DNA of 12,584 bases from positions 65,765 through 78,348 of the forward strand of contig MU646814.1 in NCBI GenBank assembly GCA_026770585.1. The letters are read 5' to 3'. The translations under genes and the position numbers were made by a program. The notes beneath the pieces are model-generated. The model was not told the origin of the DNA. It did no database searches and worked only from the letters and a program-made list of their open reading frames with translations. Of the stretch, positions 1-6,803 are shown one piece after another; positions within the stretch are counted from its first letter, which is position 1, and every line of letters starts with the position of its first letter. This DNA is from Baffinella frigidus. Lineage: Eukaryota; Cryptophyceae; Cryptomonadales; Baffinellaceae.

Positions 1-5
1 GGGGG

Positions 6-65
<60 letters not shown>

Positions 66-76
66 AAGACAGACAG
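1..76. repeat. GA then GACA microsatellite
   Basis: A short G run and (GA)n pass at about base 20 into an almost perfect (GACA)n tract that decays after about base 64 (AAAGAC, AGAAGG). It is simple-sequence DNA with no coding content. Its position at the very start of the window, mirrored by a poly-C tract at the other end, suggests the contig was cut at low-complexity sequence. Confidence 0.95.
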
Positions 77-458
77 AAGGACGGATGGACAGGCATACAT
101 AAACAGAGGCAAAGAGGGTTTTCCATGTTCACACACGGTGCTGGGTCCACACACATAGCTACTACTTTGGCAGGATCCGATATCTAGCTCTGCTTCAATT
201 GGCCTGGGCTCCCAATTAAACAGATTTAAATGCTGTGTGTACTGGAGCGTTTGTACTGAGTCCTGATCTAAATGTATGTAATAAGGATCCAAGATTAAGT
301 GGGGCAAGGAGAGTGTACCGAGTTGGGCTCATTTTACGGCGCATAGACTGTTGGATCACTCATCTCCAGGCGTGAGAGAGTAACACACAAGAAAACGAAA
401 ATAGAGGCAGCGATAGGGGATGCCATCATCCGCTGTGGGACAAGGCGGCAGGTTTCCC
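77..458. other. gene-free stretch, nothing recognised
   Basis: Mixed-composition sequence with no open frame of credible length, no structured repeat and no match to the repeat families found elsewhere in the window. A minus-strand 64-codon frame at 356-550 runs through a telomere-like patch and has no recognisable features. Confidence 0.6.
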
Positions 459-482
459 CAAACCCTAAACCCTGAACCCTGA
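459..482. repeat. short telomere-like patch (C-rich strand)
   Basis: Contains consecutive CCCTAAA and CCCTGAA heptamers, the C-rich complement of TTTAGGG and its variant TTCAGGG. It is an isolated interstitial copy about 170 bp before the main array. Confidence 0.75.
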
Positions 483-655
483 GCGCATCCTGCCAGGCGT
501 CTAATATAATTGATCTGGAGTTCCCCGAATAAACGAAAAATGCTGCACATTGTCTTTGGACGTGACTGAAAGCCCCAGGTGTGTAGTGACTTTCGTGTGT
601 TCGGGGACCTCCCGAGACATTGAGTTAATTACCTGGTGGGATGAAATCCCTTATC

Positions 656-878
656 CCTAGACCCTGAACCCTGAACCCTGAACCCTGAACCCGAAACCCT
701 GAACCCGAAACCCTGAGTCCTGAACCCCAACCCCTGAATCCTGAACCCTCAACCCCCAAACCCTGAACCCCAAACCCCAACATCCCAAACCCCAAACCCC
801 AAACCCCAAACCCCAAACCCCAAACCCCAAACCCCAAACCCCAAACCCCAAACCCCAAACCCAAAACCCCAACCCCTG
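656..878. repeat. telomere-like heptamer array, C-rich on plus strand
   Basis: The array starts with CCCTGAA and CCCGAAA heptamers and turns at about 785 into a very regular run of about a dozen CCCCAAA units ending near 872. These are one- or two-base variants of the plant/algal telomere unit CCCTAAA. The Gly/Phe/Trp-rich frames on the minus strand (625-914) are only the translation of the repeat. The G-rich complementary strand can form G-quadruplexes. The array pairs with the opposite-polarity array at 939-1180. Confidence 0.9.
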
Positions 879-938
879 AGCGACAACCTTCGCCTGTTCC
901 CGCGCGGCTGCCACCCGAGCACCGCGCAGTCGTCCCTG

Positions 939-1180
939 GGTTAGGATTTAGGGTTTAGGGTTTAGGGTTTAGGGTTTAGGGTTCGGGGTACGGGGTTTGG
1001 GGTTTGGGGTTTGGGGTTTGGGGTTGAGGGATAAGGCTTTAGGGTTTAGGGGTCGGGGTTTGGGGTTCGGGGTTTGGGGTTCGGGGTTTGAGGTGTGGGG
1101 TGCGGGTTTTGGGGTTCGGAGTTGGGGGTTGGGGGGGTGGGTTTAGGTGTTAGGTTTCAGGATTTAGGATGTAGGTAGGG
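939..1180. repeat. telomere-like heptamer array, G-rich on plus strand
   Basis: Begins with about five exact TTTAGGG units (about 947-983), then TTTGGGG units (about 990-1030) and a decaying mix of TTCGGGG, TTTGGGG and related units to about 1180. It is separated from the C-rich array by a 60-bp unique GC-rich spacer (879-938). The order C-rich then G-rich allows the strand to fold on itself. It is the opposite of the G-then-C order expected from an end-to-end chromosome fusion. Confidence 0.9.
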
Positions 1181-1262
1181 GTTTTCCGTCCACTCAACCG
1201 GCTGGAGAAGGGCACCGGGCGCAGCAGCATGCGAGTCCCCAAAACGAACCACCAACCCGCCC

Positions 1263-1385
1263 GGTTGGACCAAATCATTGATTTTAGACTCGAGATTTAC
1301 CCTTGCAGAGACCGCATATGTGGGGTCTCTGCACGGGTAGATCAAGGGTAAATCTACAATCTAAAATCCACGGTTTGGTCCAATC
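1263..1385. mobile_element. 123-bp hairpin element (MITE-like)
   Basis: Two 43-nt arms, 1263-1305 and 1343-1385, are reverse complements at 36 of 43 positions; shared blocks are TTGGACCAAA, GATTTTAGA and AGATTTACCCTTG. Inside the loop is a second perfect 8-bp stem, CAGAGACC (1306-1313) with GGTCTCTG (1324-1331). The size, symmetry and lack of coding capacity fit a miniature inverted-repeat transposable element. No target-site duplication is clear and no second copy was found in the window, so mobility is inferred from structure only. Confidence 0.55.
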
Positions 1386-1461
1386 GTGAGGGCTGGTGGG
1401 AAGCGTTGGCGAACGCCGACAGGTCATGAGCCGCCAAGACGCCCTTTTTCTTGGCTTATCT

Positions 1462-1676
1462 GGTGCCAAGATCCAAGAAATTGTAGGATCTGTTATCCAA
1501 GAAACTGTAGAGTCCATTATCCGGTACCAAGATCCGGGAAAGTCTAGGATCCATAATCCAACAAATTGTAGGATCCATTATCTGGTTCCAAGATCCGATA
1601 AATTCTAGGATCCAGTATCCAACAAACTGTAGGATCCATTATCTGGTTCCAAGATCCGGGAAAACTTTTGGATCTA
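1462..1676. repeat. 61-bp tandem repeat, about 3.5 copies
   Basis: Units start at 1462, 1523, 1584 and 1645, exactly 61 bp apart, each beginning GGTNCCAAGATCC. Each unit has two related halves built on ATCCAACAAAYTGTAGGATC and AAGATCCGGGAAAGTCTAGG, so the unit itself is an old dimer of about 30 bp. The fourth unit is cut after about 32 bp. A 70-codon plus-strand frame (1396-1608) crosses it; its protein is just the repeat translated and I do not call it a gene. Confidence 0.85.
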
Positions 1677-1744
1677 GTAGAGGTCACGAGGCGCGCGTTG
1701 CGGTAGGGTGTCTCCGAGACGCACTTTAATAGGGCAACGGGCAG

Positions 1745-1864
1745 AAAATGGGGCAGTTAGGCCTACGGTATTACCTACGGTAGGCCGCAGGGTTTTTCGT
1801 AGGAGCCCCCCTAGGCCCCTACGGCCTACGGTAGTCAATACCGTAGGCCTAACTACCCCATTAT
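1745..1864. mobile_element. 120-bp foldback element (MITE-like)
   Basis: Arms 1745-1787 and 1822-1864 (43 nt each) are reverse complements at 38 of 43 positions, with GTTAGGCCTACGGTATT and CGGCCTACGGTAG as key blocks. Weaker complementarity continues outward to about 1735 and 1875. Each arm contains CCTACGGTA motifs that recur, with one-base changes, in other elements of the window (6191-6207, 8283-8295, 9344-9353), which suggests distant kinship. No transposase frame; no obvious target duplication. Confidence 0.6.
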
Positions 1865-1967
1865 CAGTCCGTTATCCTATGAACTTGCGCTTGACTGACC
1901 CGGGCAGGTCCTGTACCATGGCGGTACCTACTCCTGGCTAGGGTCGTTATATCGGCCGGGAACAGAT

Positions 1968-2009
1968 AACTTACCGGAGTGCATTTCTAACTTATCGGAG
2001 TGCGTTTCT
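1968..2009. repeat. 21-bp tandem duplication
   Basis: Two adjacent 21-nt units, 1968-1988 and 1989-2009, core CGGAGTGCRTTTCTAA, differing at two positions. Probably a replication-slippage product. Confidence 0.75.
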
Positions 2010-2477
2010 AATATACAGTATGCCAGGAGTCCTACCACGCAAGAGTGGAGGGCAGAGTTCCGTGTAGTAAAAATAGCCAAAACTGGCTACACAATTTCAC
2101 CCGTAAATTTTGACACAAGTTTACCAGGGAAATTTTGGGGGGGGGCGAAATATCTACGAGCCCAAATTGAACTGGGACAGAGCTAGACGTTGGTATCTCG
2201 CGAGGACCGGTTGCCGCTGCCGGATTTCAGCGCCGGTTACCGCTGCCAAAAAAAACAGCTACCCTCTTCGCTACCACGCCACGGGGCTCGAAACGCCCAC
2301 TTTTGATATCATACAGGGGAAATGCCTAGAATACTTAAGTTAACGACGTCAGATCTGACGTGGATAAGGTGTCGGTTTCCCTCGAGACCTCCGGCGTGGT
2401 GGGCGTGGGCGGCTCACCCCGCGTCGACCAAGGTGAGAAGGAAGAGCTCGTCGAAGCCTGGCGCCCGAACCTGACCA
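2010..2477. other. gene-free stretch with minor repeats and unassigned open frames
   Basis: Holds a 15-nt motif CCGGTTRCCGCTGCC repeated with a 26-bp period (2207-2221, 2233-2247) and a G9 run near 2137. A 77-codon plus-strand frame (2110-2343) has no recognisable domain. A second plus-strand frame without a Met (2339-2491) reads through the ankle of the next element and contains DQGEKEELVEAWRPNL, which looks protein-like but matches no family I know. Neither is called as a gene. Confidence 0.4.
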
Positions 2478-2671
2478 CCAGCAACCCGTAGCAGCTTATA
2501 ACCGGGTCGGGTACTGTAGTAATTGTGAGCTAAACCGATGAGATCTCATCGGTATCTCTCGTCAGCAATTCGATGTCTCCAGGGTTTCCTACCGTAGGGT
2601 CACATGAAAGATATTAAAAAAAATACCCGAACCCTTGCAAGGATCCGGGATAAGCTGCTACGGGTTGCTGG
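2478..2671. mobile_element. 194-bp element with perfect 22-bp terminal inverted repeats
   Basis: The first 22 nt (2478-2499, beginning CCAGCAACCCGTAGCAGC) are the exact reverse complement of the last 22 nt (2650-2671). Complementarity continues imperfectly inward through GTCGGGTA. Near the centre lies a perfect 20-bp palindrome at 2534-2553 (core GATGAGATCTCATC). No coding frame. Flanks (GACCA left, GGGGA right) do not form a target-site duplication. Structure fits a non-autonomous DNA transposon; superfamily is not assignable. Confidence 0.7.
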
Positions 2672-3486
2672 GGGGACGCATCAGGACGTGATCGGTGTGC
2701 ATTCCATTTCATCACGCCCGTCGTTGTTCGGCTGGCCAAGGGCATGAATAATGGTTGCATCCTCCCGCAGAGGGGCGTTCACGGGGGTGGAAGCGCCGGT
2801 CGTTCGGGGGGAAGCACGGTTGATTCATCGCGTAGCACGACAGGGGGAAGCTCAGGTTCGGGGATCAGGGCTGGATGGCAGCGCCGCGTGCGCGTTGGCC
2901 TGTCCTAGCAGTTCGGTGCGTCGCACATCCCCAGAGGCGCGGAGCTATGGAAGCGTGCTCTCGCATGCAGAGTCCACCAGCCCCCTCGGAGTGGGAGCGC
3001 ATCGCCCCCTGGTTTGAAATGCAGCAGCCCTGCGCGGGATGCGCACCTCCGCCTCTGTGCCTTCCACGATCACGTTTGTGTGCTCGTCGAGCAAGAACTC
3101 CATCCCCCACATCAGCTCCGCCGCGCTGCACTCTTGCCCTGCCGGATGGAGCGAGGCTGTCCGATCAGGGGTCGGATCGGTAAGGGAGGAAAGTCACCTG
3201 GTGCACAGGGAGGAAAGTCACCTGGTACACACTCCTCCTTCGCCGGAAGGGGGTACACAGGCATTCCCTCTAGCCGCGGTTTGGCAGCCGCGCAGAGGAG
3301 GAGGAGGGCCAGAAACGGGATCTGCGAGAGGGTCCGTCGGCGGATGGAACTCCTCAACGCGCACCGCATTTTCTTCAGCGGTGTGCATGAATCCATTGGG
3401 AGTACTAGACCGTTTCCTCGCACCTTCATTGAAAAACACTTCCGCACTCCCTCCAAGACTCGACTCTCCCTCCAAGAAGAGCCAAA
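2672..3486. other. GC-rich distal flank of ankyrin gene A, no confident gene
   Basis: Several frames are open in this GC-rich stretch and none is convincing. The most protein-like is on the minus strand, 2945-3112 (ATG at 3112, stop at 2945), containing WGMEFLLDEHTNVIVEGTEA; it could be an exon or a gene remnant, but I recognise no family. Long plus and minus frames at 3014-3763 and 3112-3981 run on into gene A in other frames and are taken as shadows. Confidence 0.35.
3183..3230. repeat. 24-bp tandem duplication
   Basis: Two adjacent 24-nt units, 3183-3206 and 3207-3230, begin AGGGAGGAAAGTCACCTGGT and differ at one position. A short local duplication in the flank of gene A. Confidence 0.85.
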
Positions 3487-3645
3487 CAGATTTTGCCTGT
3501 GGCTGAAAAACAACACCCCTTCGAAAGGTCGCGGACGACGCTGGAGCGAGCACGCAAAAACTGGCTCCACGGAGGCCCGTTCGTACATTACCACCCGGCG
3601 ATCGGCACATAGAGAACCAAGAGCCCAGTCGTCGAGTCGCAGTCG
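3487..3645 (+). promoter_or_regulatory. conserved 5-prime flank of ankyrin gene A
   Basis: This flank aligns with the 5-prime flank of gene B on the other strand. Conserved blocks are CAGATTTTGCCTGT (3487-3500), GGCTGAAAAACAACACC (3501-3517) and AGAACC close to the ATG. Both genes also carry an in-frame stop exactly 36 nt before the ATG (TAG at 3610-3612 here). The first two blocks touch in A and are separated by a 158-bp element in B. I infer the transcription start and 5-prime UTR lie here; no TATA box is evident. Confidence 0.55.
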
Positions 3646-4749
3646 ATGGCGGCAGCGCCGCTGTTTCCCCCGCTTTGGGTCGCATCGTTTGAAGGATTTA
3701 CGGAGGATGTGCGGCGGCTGCTCGCGGAGGGCGCAGAGGACATCGAGGAGAAGGGAGGAGTGAATGAATGCACGCCGCTGGGTGCCGCTGCAGAGTGGGG
3801 ACACCGCGCGGTGGTGGTCCTGCTGCTGGAGGCAGGCGCTGAGGTGTCGGCCACGGACAAACATGGCATGTCCCCGCTTTCTTGCGCTGCACAGCTGGGC
3901 GACGCGGAAGTGGTGGTGGTGCTGCGTGGGCACGGGGCGGAGGTGTCCGCCAAGGACAACAATGGAGAGACCCCGCTGCACCTCAGCGCGGGTTTCCAGG
4001 ACGTTGCGGTGCTGCTAATTGGGCACGGGGCGGAGGTGTCGGCGATGGCCAACGATGGAGAGACCCCGATGCATTTCGCCGCGTCTGTGGGTCGCGTGGC
4101 AGTGGTGGATCTCCTCCTTGACCACGGGGCGGAGGTCTCTCCAAAGGACAACGAAGGGTGGACCCCGCTACATGACGCTGCTCAGGAGGGCCACGAGGCG
4201 GTGATCGAACTTCTACTTGACAGAGGGGCGGACGTGCTGTCCAGGGCCAACGATGGAATGACCGCGCTGCACGTCGCTGTGCAGGACGGTCACGCAGCTG
4301 TCGCGCTGGTCCTTATTGAGCACGGGGCGGAGGTTTCGGCCAAGTCCAACAACGACATCACGCCCCTGCATTCATCTTCACTCATGGGTCGCGAGGCAGT
4401 GGTGGATCTCCTGCTGGAGTACGGGGCGGAGGTCTCTGAAACGGACAACGCTGGATGGACGCCGCTGCATTACGCTGCATACACGGGATACGACGCGGTC
4501 GTTGGGCTGCTACTTGGCAGAGGGGCGGACGTGCTGTCGAAGACAAACATGGAAAACATGGAACAGACTGCAGAGGACGTTGCGACCGCTAGCGGGCACC
4601 TTCAGACCGCGGCGGTGCTTAAGGCAGAGGCAGCGCGCAGGGCCCAGTGCGAGGCTTTCGCCATGGGGCAGCTGGAGCGGCTGGGAGCGGGGTCGCGGGT
4701 GCGCTGGCTTGATGCTGGGGTGTTGAAGATGGTGCTGGAGCACATGTGA
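3646..4749 (+). CDS. ankyrin-repeat protein, copy A
   Basis: A 367-residue, single-exon ankyrin-repeat protein. A degenerate first repeat (about residues 10-40, PLWVASFEGFTEDVRRLL) is followed by eight repeats beginning near residues 42, 75, 108, 139, 172, 205, 238 and 271. They carry the family hallmarks TPLH, AA..GH.AVV.LLL and HGAEV/RGADV. Repeat 4 is two residues short (31 rather than 33) next to FQDVAVLLIGHG. A degenerate capping repeat and a conserved helical tail follow (GHLQTAAVLKAEAARRAQCE, then LGAGSRVRWLD and MVLEHM). No signal peptide, membrane segment or enzymatic domain is visible. Ankyrin stacks are protein-binding scaffolds, so a soluble interaction partner role is inferred; the partner is unknown. 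The start is supported by an in-frame TAG 36 nt upstream, mirrored in copy B. The sequence AACATGGAAAACATGGAACA near 4547-4566 shows a 9-nt duplication absent from B. Gene B (-, 9762-10868) is its paralogue. Confidence 0.87.
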   Translation: MAAAPLFPPLWVASFEGFTEDVRRLLAEGAEDIEEKGGVNECTPLGAAAEWGHRAVVVLLLEAGAEVSATDKHGMSPLSCAAQLGDAEVVVVLRGHGAEVSAKDNNGETPLHLSAGFQDVAVLLIGHGAEVSAMANDGETPMHFAASVGRVAVVDLLLDHGAEVSPKDNEGWTPLHDAAQEGHEAVIELLLDRGADVLSRANDGMTALHVAVQDGHAAVALVLIEHGAEVSAKSNNDITPLHSSSLMGREAVVDLLLEYGAEVSETDNAGWTPLHYAAYTGYDAVVGLLLGRGADVLSKTNMENMEQTAEDVATASGHLQTAAVLKAEAARRAQCEAFAMGQLERLGAGSRVRWLDAGVLKMVLEHM

Positions 4750-4887
4750 AGGGTGCGGTGTGAACGAGAACGCTGCAGTAAAGTGGTAGTTTCACTTGCA
4801 TAGGTTTCGGCGGCGCGCAGCAGGCAACTTTTCGGAGTATAGGGGAACAAGTACTGTGGAGGTGTCACGGACTGCTGTGAATGCCTC
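4750..4887 (+). other. 3-prime flank of ankyrin gene A
   Basis: Just after the TGA stop lies GCAGTAAAGTG (4775-4785). The same 11-mer follows gene B at 9709-9719 (minus strand), 43 nt past its stop, so it is a retained part of the 3-prime UTR and possibly a 3-prime-end signal. The rest shows nothing recognisable before the first copy of the dispersed repeat. Confidence 0.5.
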
Positions 4888-4966
4888 AGGAAGCATGGCT
4901 TTTCTGCAGAACAAGTTCCAGTGTCCGCCTATGTTGGGAGCTCGAAGAACCTCAAGGACCTAAAGA
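4888..4966 (+). repeat. dispersed repeat gamma, copy 1
   Basis: A 79-bp copy of a repeat found six times in the window; key blocks are AGGAAGCATGG, GCAGAACAAGTTCC, GTCCGCCTATGTTGGGAGC and CTAAAG. Other copies are at 5796-5905 (minus), about 5975-6076, 6485-6535 (partial), 7029-7120 and 8426-8517. A 105-codon frame (4921-5238) starts inside it and runs into CT-rich simple sequence; it is not credible as a gene. Confidence 0.8.
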
Positions 4967-5440
4967 CATCAAATCTTGAAAAGCTTGGGCTGCGCGTCTC
5001 CTCCTTCTCTCTGGACAGTCTGGAATGCAGACTGTGTTGCCTTCCACTAGGTACTAGCTCCCTCTGTCACACACACACACTCTGTCCCTCCCCCCCTCCC
5101 CCCCCCCCTCTCTCTCCCTCGCTCTCTATCTATCTCTCTCTGTCTCTCTCTCATTCTCGGCGCGAAAACTTGCACTGTCACAGAAACTCCAGACCACCAC
5201 CTCAAGACCGTACACAGAGCAGGGAGCAGACGTTTTGAAAAACCTCAGCCGCCTACATTTCCTGGGCGTGATATCCTGGGGGTCCAGCCTGTCCCTGTGT
5301 CACTCCGCACGCGAGCATAGGGTCCAGAGATACAGAAAGGTGTTTGGTCGAAGGGTGGGGAGCGGAGCCCTGACACTGCATCTCTGGTACACCGAACAAA
5401 GTCAGGACACATAGAGTATGGGATGCCTCACCTATTTAGA
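4967..5440. other. gene-free stretch with polypyrimidine microsatellite
   Basis: Contains (CA)n, C runs and (CT)n simple sequence at about 5070-5158. Near 5324-5387 an 8-bp inverted pair, CCAGAGAT and ATCTCTGG, brackets about 48 bp. Nothing coding is recognised. Confidence 0.7.
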
Positions 5441-5454
5441 GAGGTACCCCTGTA
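5441..5454. repeat. right-end fragment of the TACAGGGG element family
   Basis: GAGGTACCCCTGTA is the reverse complement of the terminal sequence TACAGGGGTACCTC of the element at 9304-9421. It lies 5 bp before the left end of the element at 5460. No partner left end could be confirmed upstream. Confidence 0.55.
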
Positions 5455-5459
5455 CCCTG

Positions 5460-5597
5460 TACAGAAATACCTCGCCTAAGAACGGGTTGACTAAACGAGA
5501 GATTTAGTCAACCCTCAGGTACTAAATTAAGAACACAGGGGTCGAATGTGTTCCGTATTCTGAAGTAACGGGTTCTTTTACACGAGTTATCCCTGTA
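5460..5597. mobile_element. 138-bp TIR element (TACAG family variant)
   Basis: The left end, TACAGAAATACCTCG..TAAGAAC at 5460, is mirrored by the right end GTTCTTTTACACGAGTTATCCCTGTA ending at 5597 as an imperfect inverted repeat. Both ends have TA outermost, compatible with a TA target duplication around a CAG..CTG element. Inside is a 12-bp perfect stem, GGGTTGACTAAA (5484-5495) with TTTAGTCAACCC (5503-5514), and downstream of it TCAGGTACTAAATTAAGAAC. These inner parts match, in mirror image, the half element at 8847-8960. Non-coding and therefore non-autonomous. Confidence 0.6.
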
Positions 5598-5670
5598 AAG
5601 CGAACCAAACCAGAGGCTGTGTCACCTACCCACGAAATCCTGTAAGTTACGTGCCCGTCTGGATGGGATC

Positions 5671-5700
5671 TATCCCTTAAGTGGCCAATACGCTCATACA
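5671..5700. repeat. left-end copy of the TATCCCTTAAGTG element family
   Basis: TATCCCTTAAGTGGCCAATA followed by CGCTCATAC matches the left end of the complete element at 8252-8357 (TATCCCTAAAGTGACCAGTA). The matching right end is not found as an intact sequence; the copy passes into the foldback at 5738. Confidence 0.6.
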
Positions 5701-6082
5701 CCTCTGGGGATATTACCGCAGAACACCGTACATGTGTAGGGCCCTAGGACCTGCCTAGGACCTCTTGGGGGTCAAATTCGACCCCCTGGCCACTTCAGTC
5801 CTTTAGGTCCTTTATGTTTTAATTTCTCCCAACATACGCCAACGACACGCCGTTCCGTAGAAGGGATCTGCAGAGAAAGCATGTTTGCTTTCGGATCGCG
5901 TTTAGCTCTCCAGTGCAGAGGCTCGTGAAGAGGGGGGGTATCGGGGTTCCCCCCCGAGTTGCCTGTAGGCAGTAGACTAAATGTGATCCGAAAGGAAGCA
6001 TGGCTTTTCTGCAGAACAAGTTCCGGTGACCGCCTATGTTGGAAGCTCGAAGCACCTAAAGGACCTAAAGGACCTACCCAGG

Positions 6083-6130
6083 TGGTCAAGGGGGGGCACG
6101 AAAGAGTTGGTCAAGGGGGAAACGAAATAA
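6083..6130. repeat. short imperfect tandem duplication
   Basis: TGGTCAAGGGGG followed by ACGAAA occurs twice in succession (6083-6107, 6108-6130), with a slightly different G run. It lies in the asymmetric part of the foldback. Confidence 0.6.
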
Positions 6131-6160
6131 TCTGGGGCGCGGGAAGCGCACGTGTGCTGC

Positions 6161-6228
6161 TATCCCTTGAGTGGCCAGTAGGCTCAAACTCCCTACCGTA
6201 GGTAGGGCGTTAAGTGGCCAGGGGGTCT
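6161..6228. repeat. TATCCC family copy inside the foldback
   Basis: TATCCCTTGAGTGGCCAGTA followed by GGCTCA matches the left end of the element at 8252-8357. It then has the palindrome CCCTACCGTAGGTAGGG and a second AAGTGGCCA in direct orientation. It seems a truncated or rearranged member whose right end has been replaced by the foldback arm. Confidence 0.55.
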
Positions 6229-6249
6229 TAAAAAAACCACACCAGGTCC

Positions 6250-6281
6250 CAGGCAGTTCCTAGGGCCCTAGGAACTGCCTG
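6250..6281. repeat. perfect 32-bp palindrome
   Basis: CAGGCAGTTCCTAGGG (6250-6265) is followed without a spacer by its exact reverse complement (6266-6281). The symmetry stops at the next base on each side. The inner AGGGCCCT is shared with the tips of the 532-bp foldback and with CCCTAGG motifs in other elements, so the palindrome probably comes from element ends joined head to head. Confidence 0.85.
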
Positions 6282-6318
6282 TCTCATCACACACACCCAG
6301 ACAACCCCCCTCACCTTG

Positions 6319-6409
6319 TGGGGTATCCGTGATTGGAGCTTTTATACTTCAACCATGGGATACCATGAGCCTCATAAAGGCTGACTTGGGTTCGGTGTGT
6401 GTGTGAGCA
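6319..6409 (+). repeat. dispersed repeat alpha, partial diverged copy
   Basis: Contains GGGGTATCCGTGATTGGAGC, CATGGGATACCATGAGCC and GTGTGTGTGTGAGCA, matching in order the full alpha repeats at 6804-6946 and 8096-8238. The first about 50 bp are missing and the middle is diverged. Confidence 0.7.
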
Positions 6410-6484
6410 ACAGCATGGGAGCGATGTCGCATACCTTTACACACTCCAAGAGAGCCACCCACTATCCCCTCTGCACGAGCTTCT

Positions 6485-6535
6485 GCACTGGAGAGCTAAA
6501 TGCGATCCGAAAGCAAAAATGCTTTCTCTGCAAAG
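6485..6535 (+). repeat. partial repeat gamma, foldback-arm type
   Basis: GCACTGGAGAGCTAAATGCG, then ATCCGAAAGC and TGCTTTCTCTGCA, match the reverse complement of the left inner arm of the 532-bp foldback (about 5860-5925) better than the other gamma copies. It therefore looks like a fragment of a second foldback element. Confidence 0.6.
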
Positions 6536-6576
6536 GATCATTTCCTAGCGGAGGGGCTATAGATGATTCGGTATAG

Positions 6577-6637
6577 AGTTTAGGGTTTAGGCACTGGCTA
6601 GAACCCGCTGGCCAAACAGATCGCCAAACCCTAAACC
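6577..6637. repeat. short inverted telomere-like patches
   Basis: TTTAGGGTTTAGG (6579-6591) and CCAAACCCTAAACC (6624-6637) face each other across a 32-bp spacer, G-rich first. They are short, and a similar single patch lies at 9468-9478. They look like scattered telomere-type seeds rather than a true end. Confidence 0.6.
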
Positions 6638-6803
6638 TTAAAACCCCCATGCTATGTACTTTAATCCCAAACTCTAGAGGAACATACGGCGACTAGTTAA
6701 GTGTCGCATCAGTGTAAGGTGGGGACATGCAAGCTTTGCACAGCTTCATTCTGTACAACCTGGGGGAAACCCTTACACATCCACCTCTCTCACTCTCTCG
6801 CTT

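Larger units (their letters stand above)
5738..6269. mobile_element. 532-bp nested foldback element
   Basis: The outer arms, 5738-5795 and 6212-6269 (58 nt each), are imperfect reverse complements. They share AGGGCCCTAGG at the tips, TGCCT.GGACC next, and the perfect 16-mer GACCCCCTGGCCACTT at the inner side. Inside, repeat gamma occurs on the minus strand (5796-about 5905) and again on the plus strand (about 5975-6076), extending the stem. The centre has facing G7 and C7 runs (about 5933-5957). The right side holds about 135 bp with no mirror partner, including a copy of the TATCCC family. Two overlapping minus-strand frames (5772-6089) are artefacts of the repeat. No transposase is present; the structure fits a foldback or MITE-type element with later insertions. 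Confidence 0.65.

Noticed and set aside
625-914. Gly/Phe/Trp/Leu-rich minus-strand proteins
   Set aside because: They are direct translations of the 7-bp telomere-like repeat in successive frames.
656-1180. Scar of an end-to-end chromosome fusion, or a genuine telomere
   Set aside because: Fusion gives G-rich then C-rich order; here it is C-rich then G-rich, with unique sequence on both sides and heavily degenerate units.
1462-1676. CRISPR array
   Set aside because: The 61-bp units are contiguous, with no variable spacers, in a eukaryotic context.
2459-2470. TGGCGCCCGAAC as a tRNA-Lys primer-binding site of an LTR retrotransposon
   Set aside because: Only 12 bases match, no LTR end (CA) lies just upstream, and no polypurine tract, gag or reverse transcriptase frame is present.
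3112-3981. 289-codon minus-strand open frame overlapping gene A, and a 249-codon plus-strand frame at 3014-3763
   Set aside because: Both run into the ankyrin gene in wrong frames; composition is Arg/Ser/Pro-rich as expected for GC-rich shadow frames, and no domain is recognisable.
4921-5238. 105-codon plus-strand frame
   Set aside because: Starts inside dispersed repeat gamma and passes through CA/CT simple sequence; the Pro/Ser/Leu runs come from the microsatellite.
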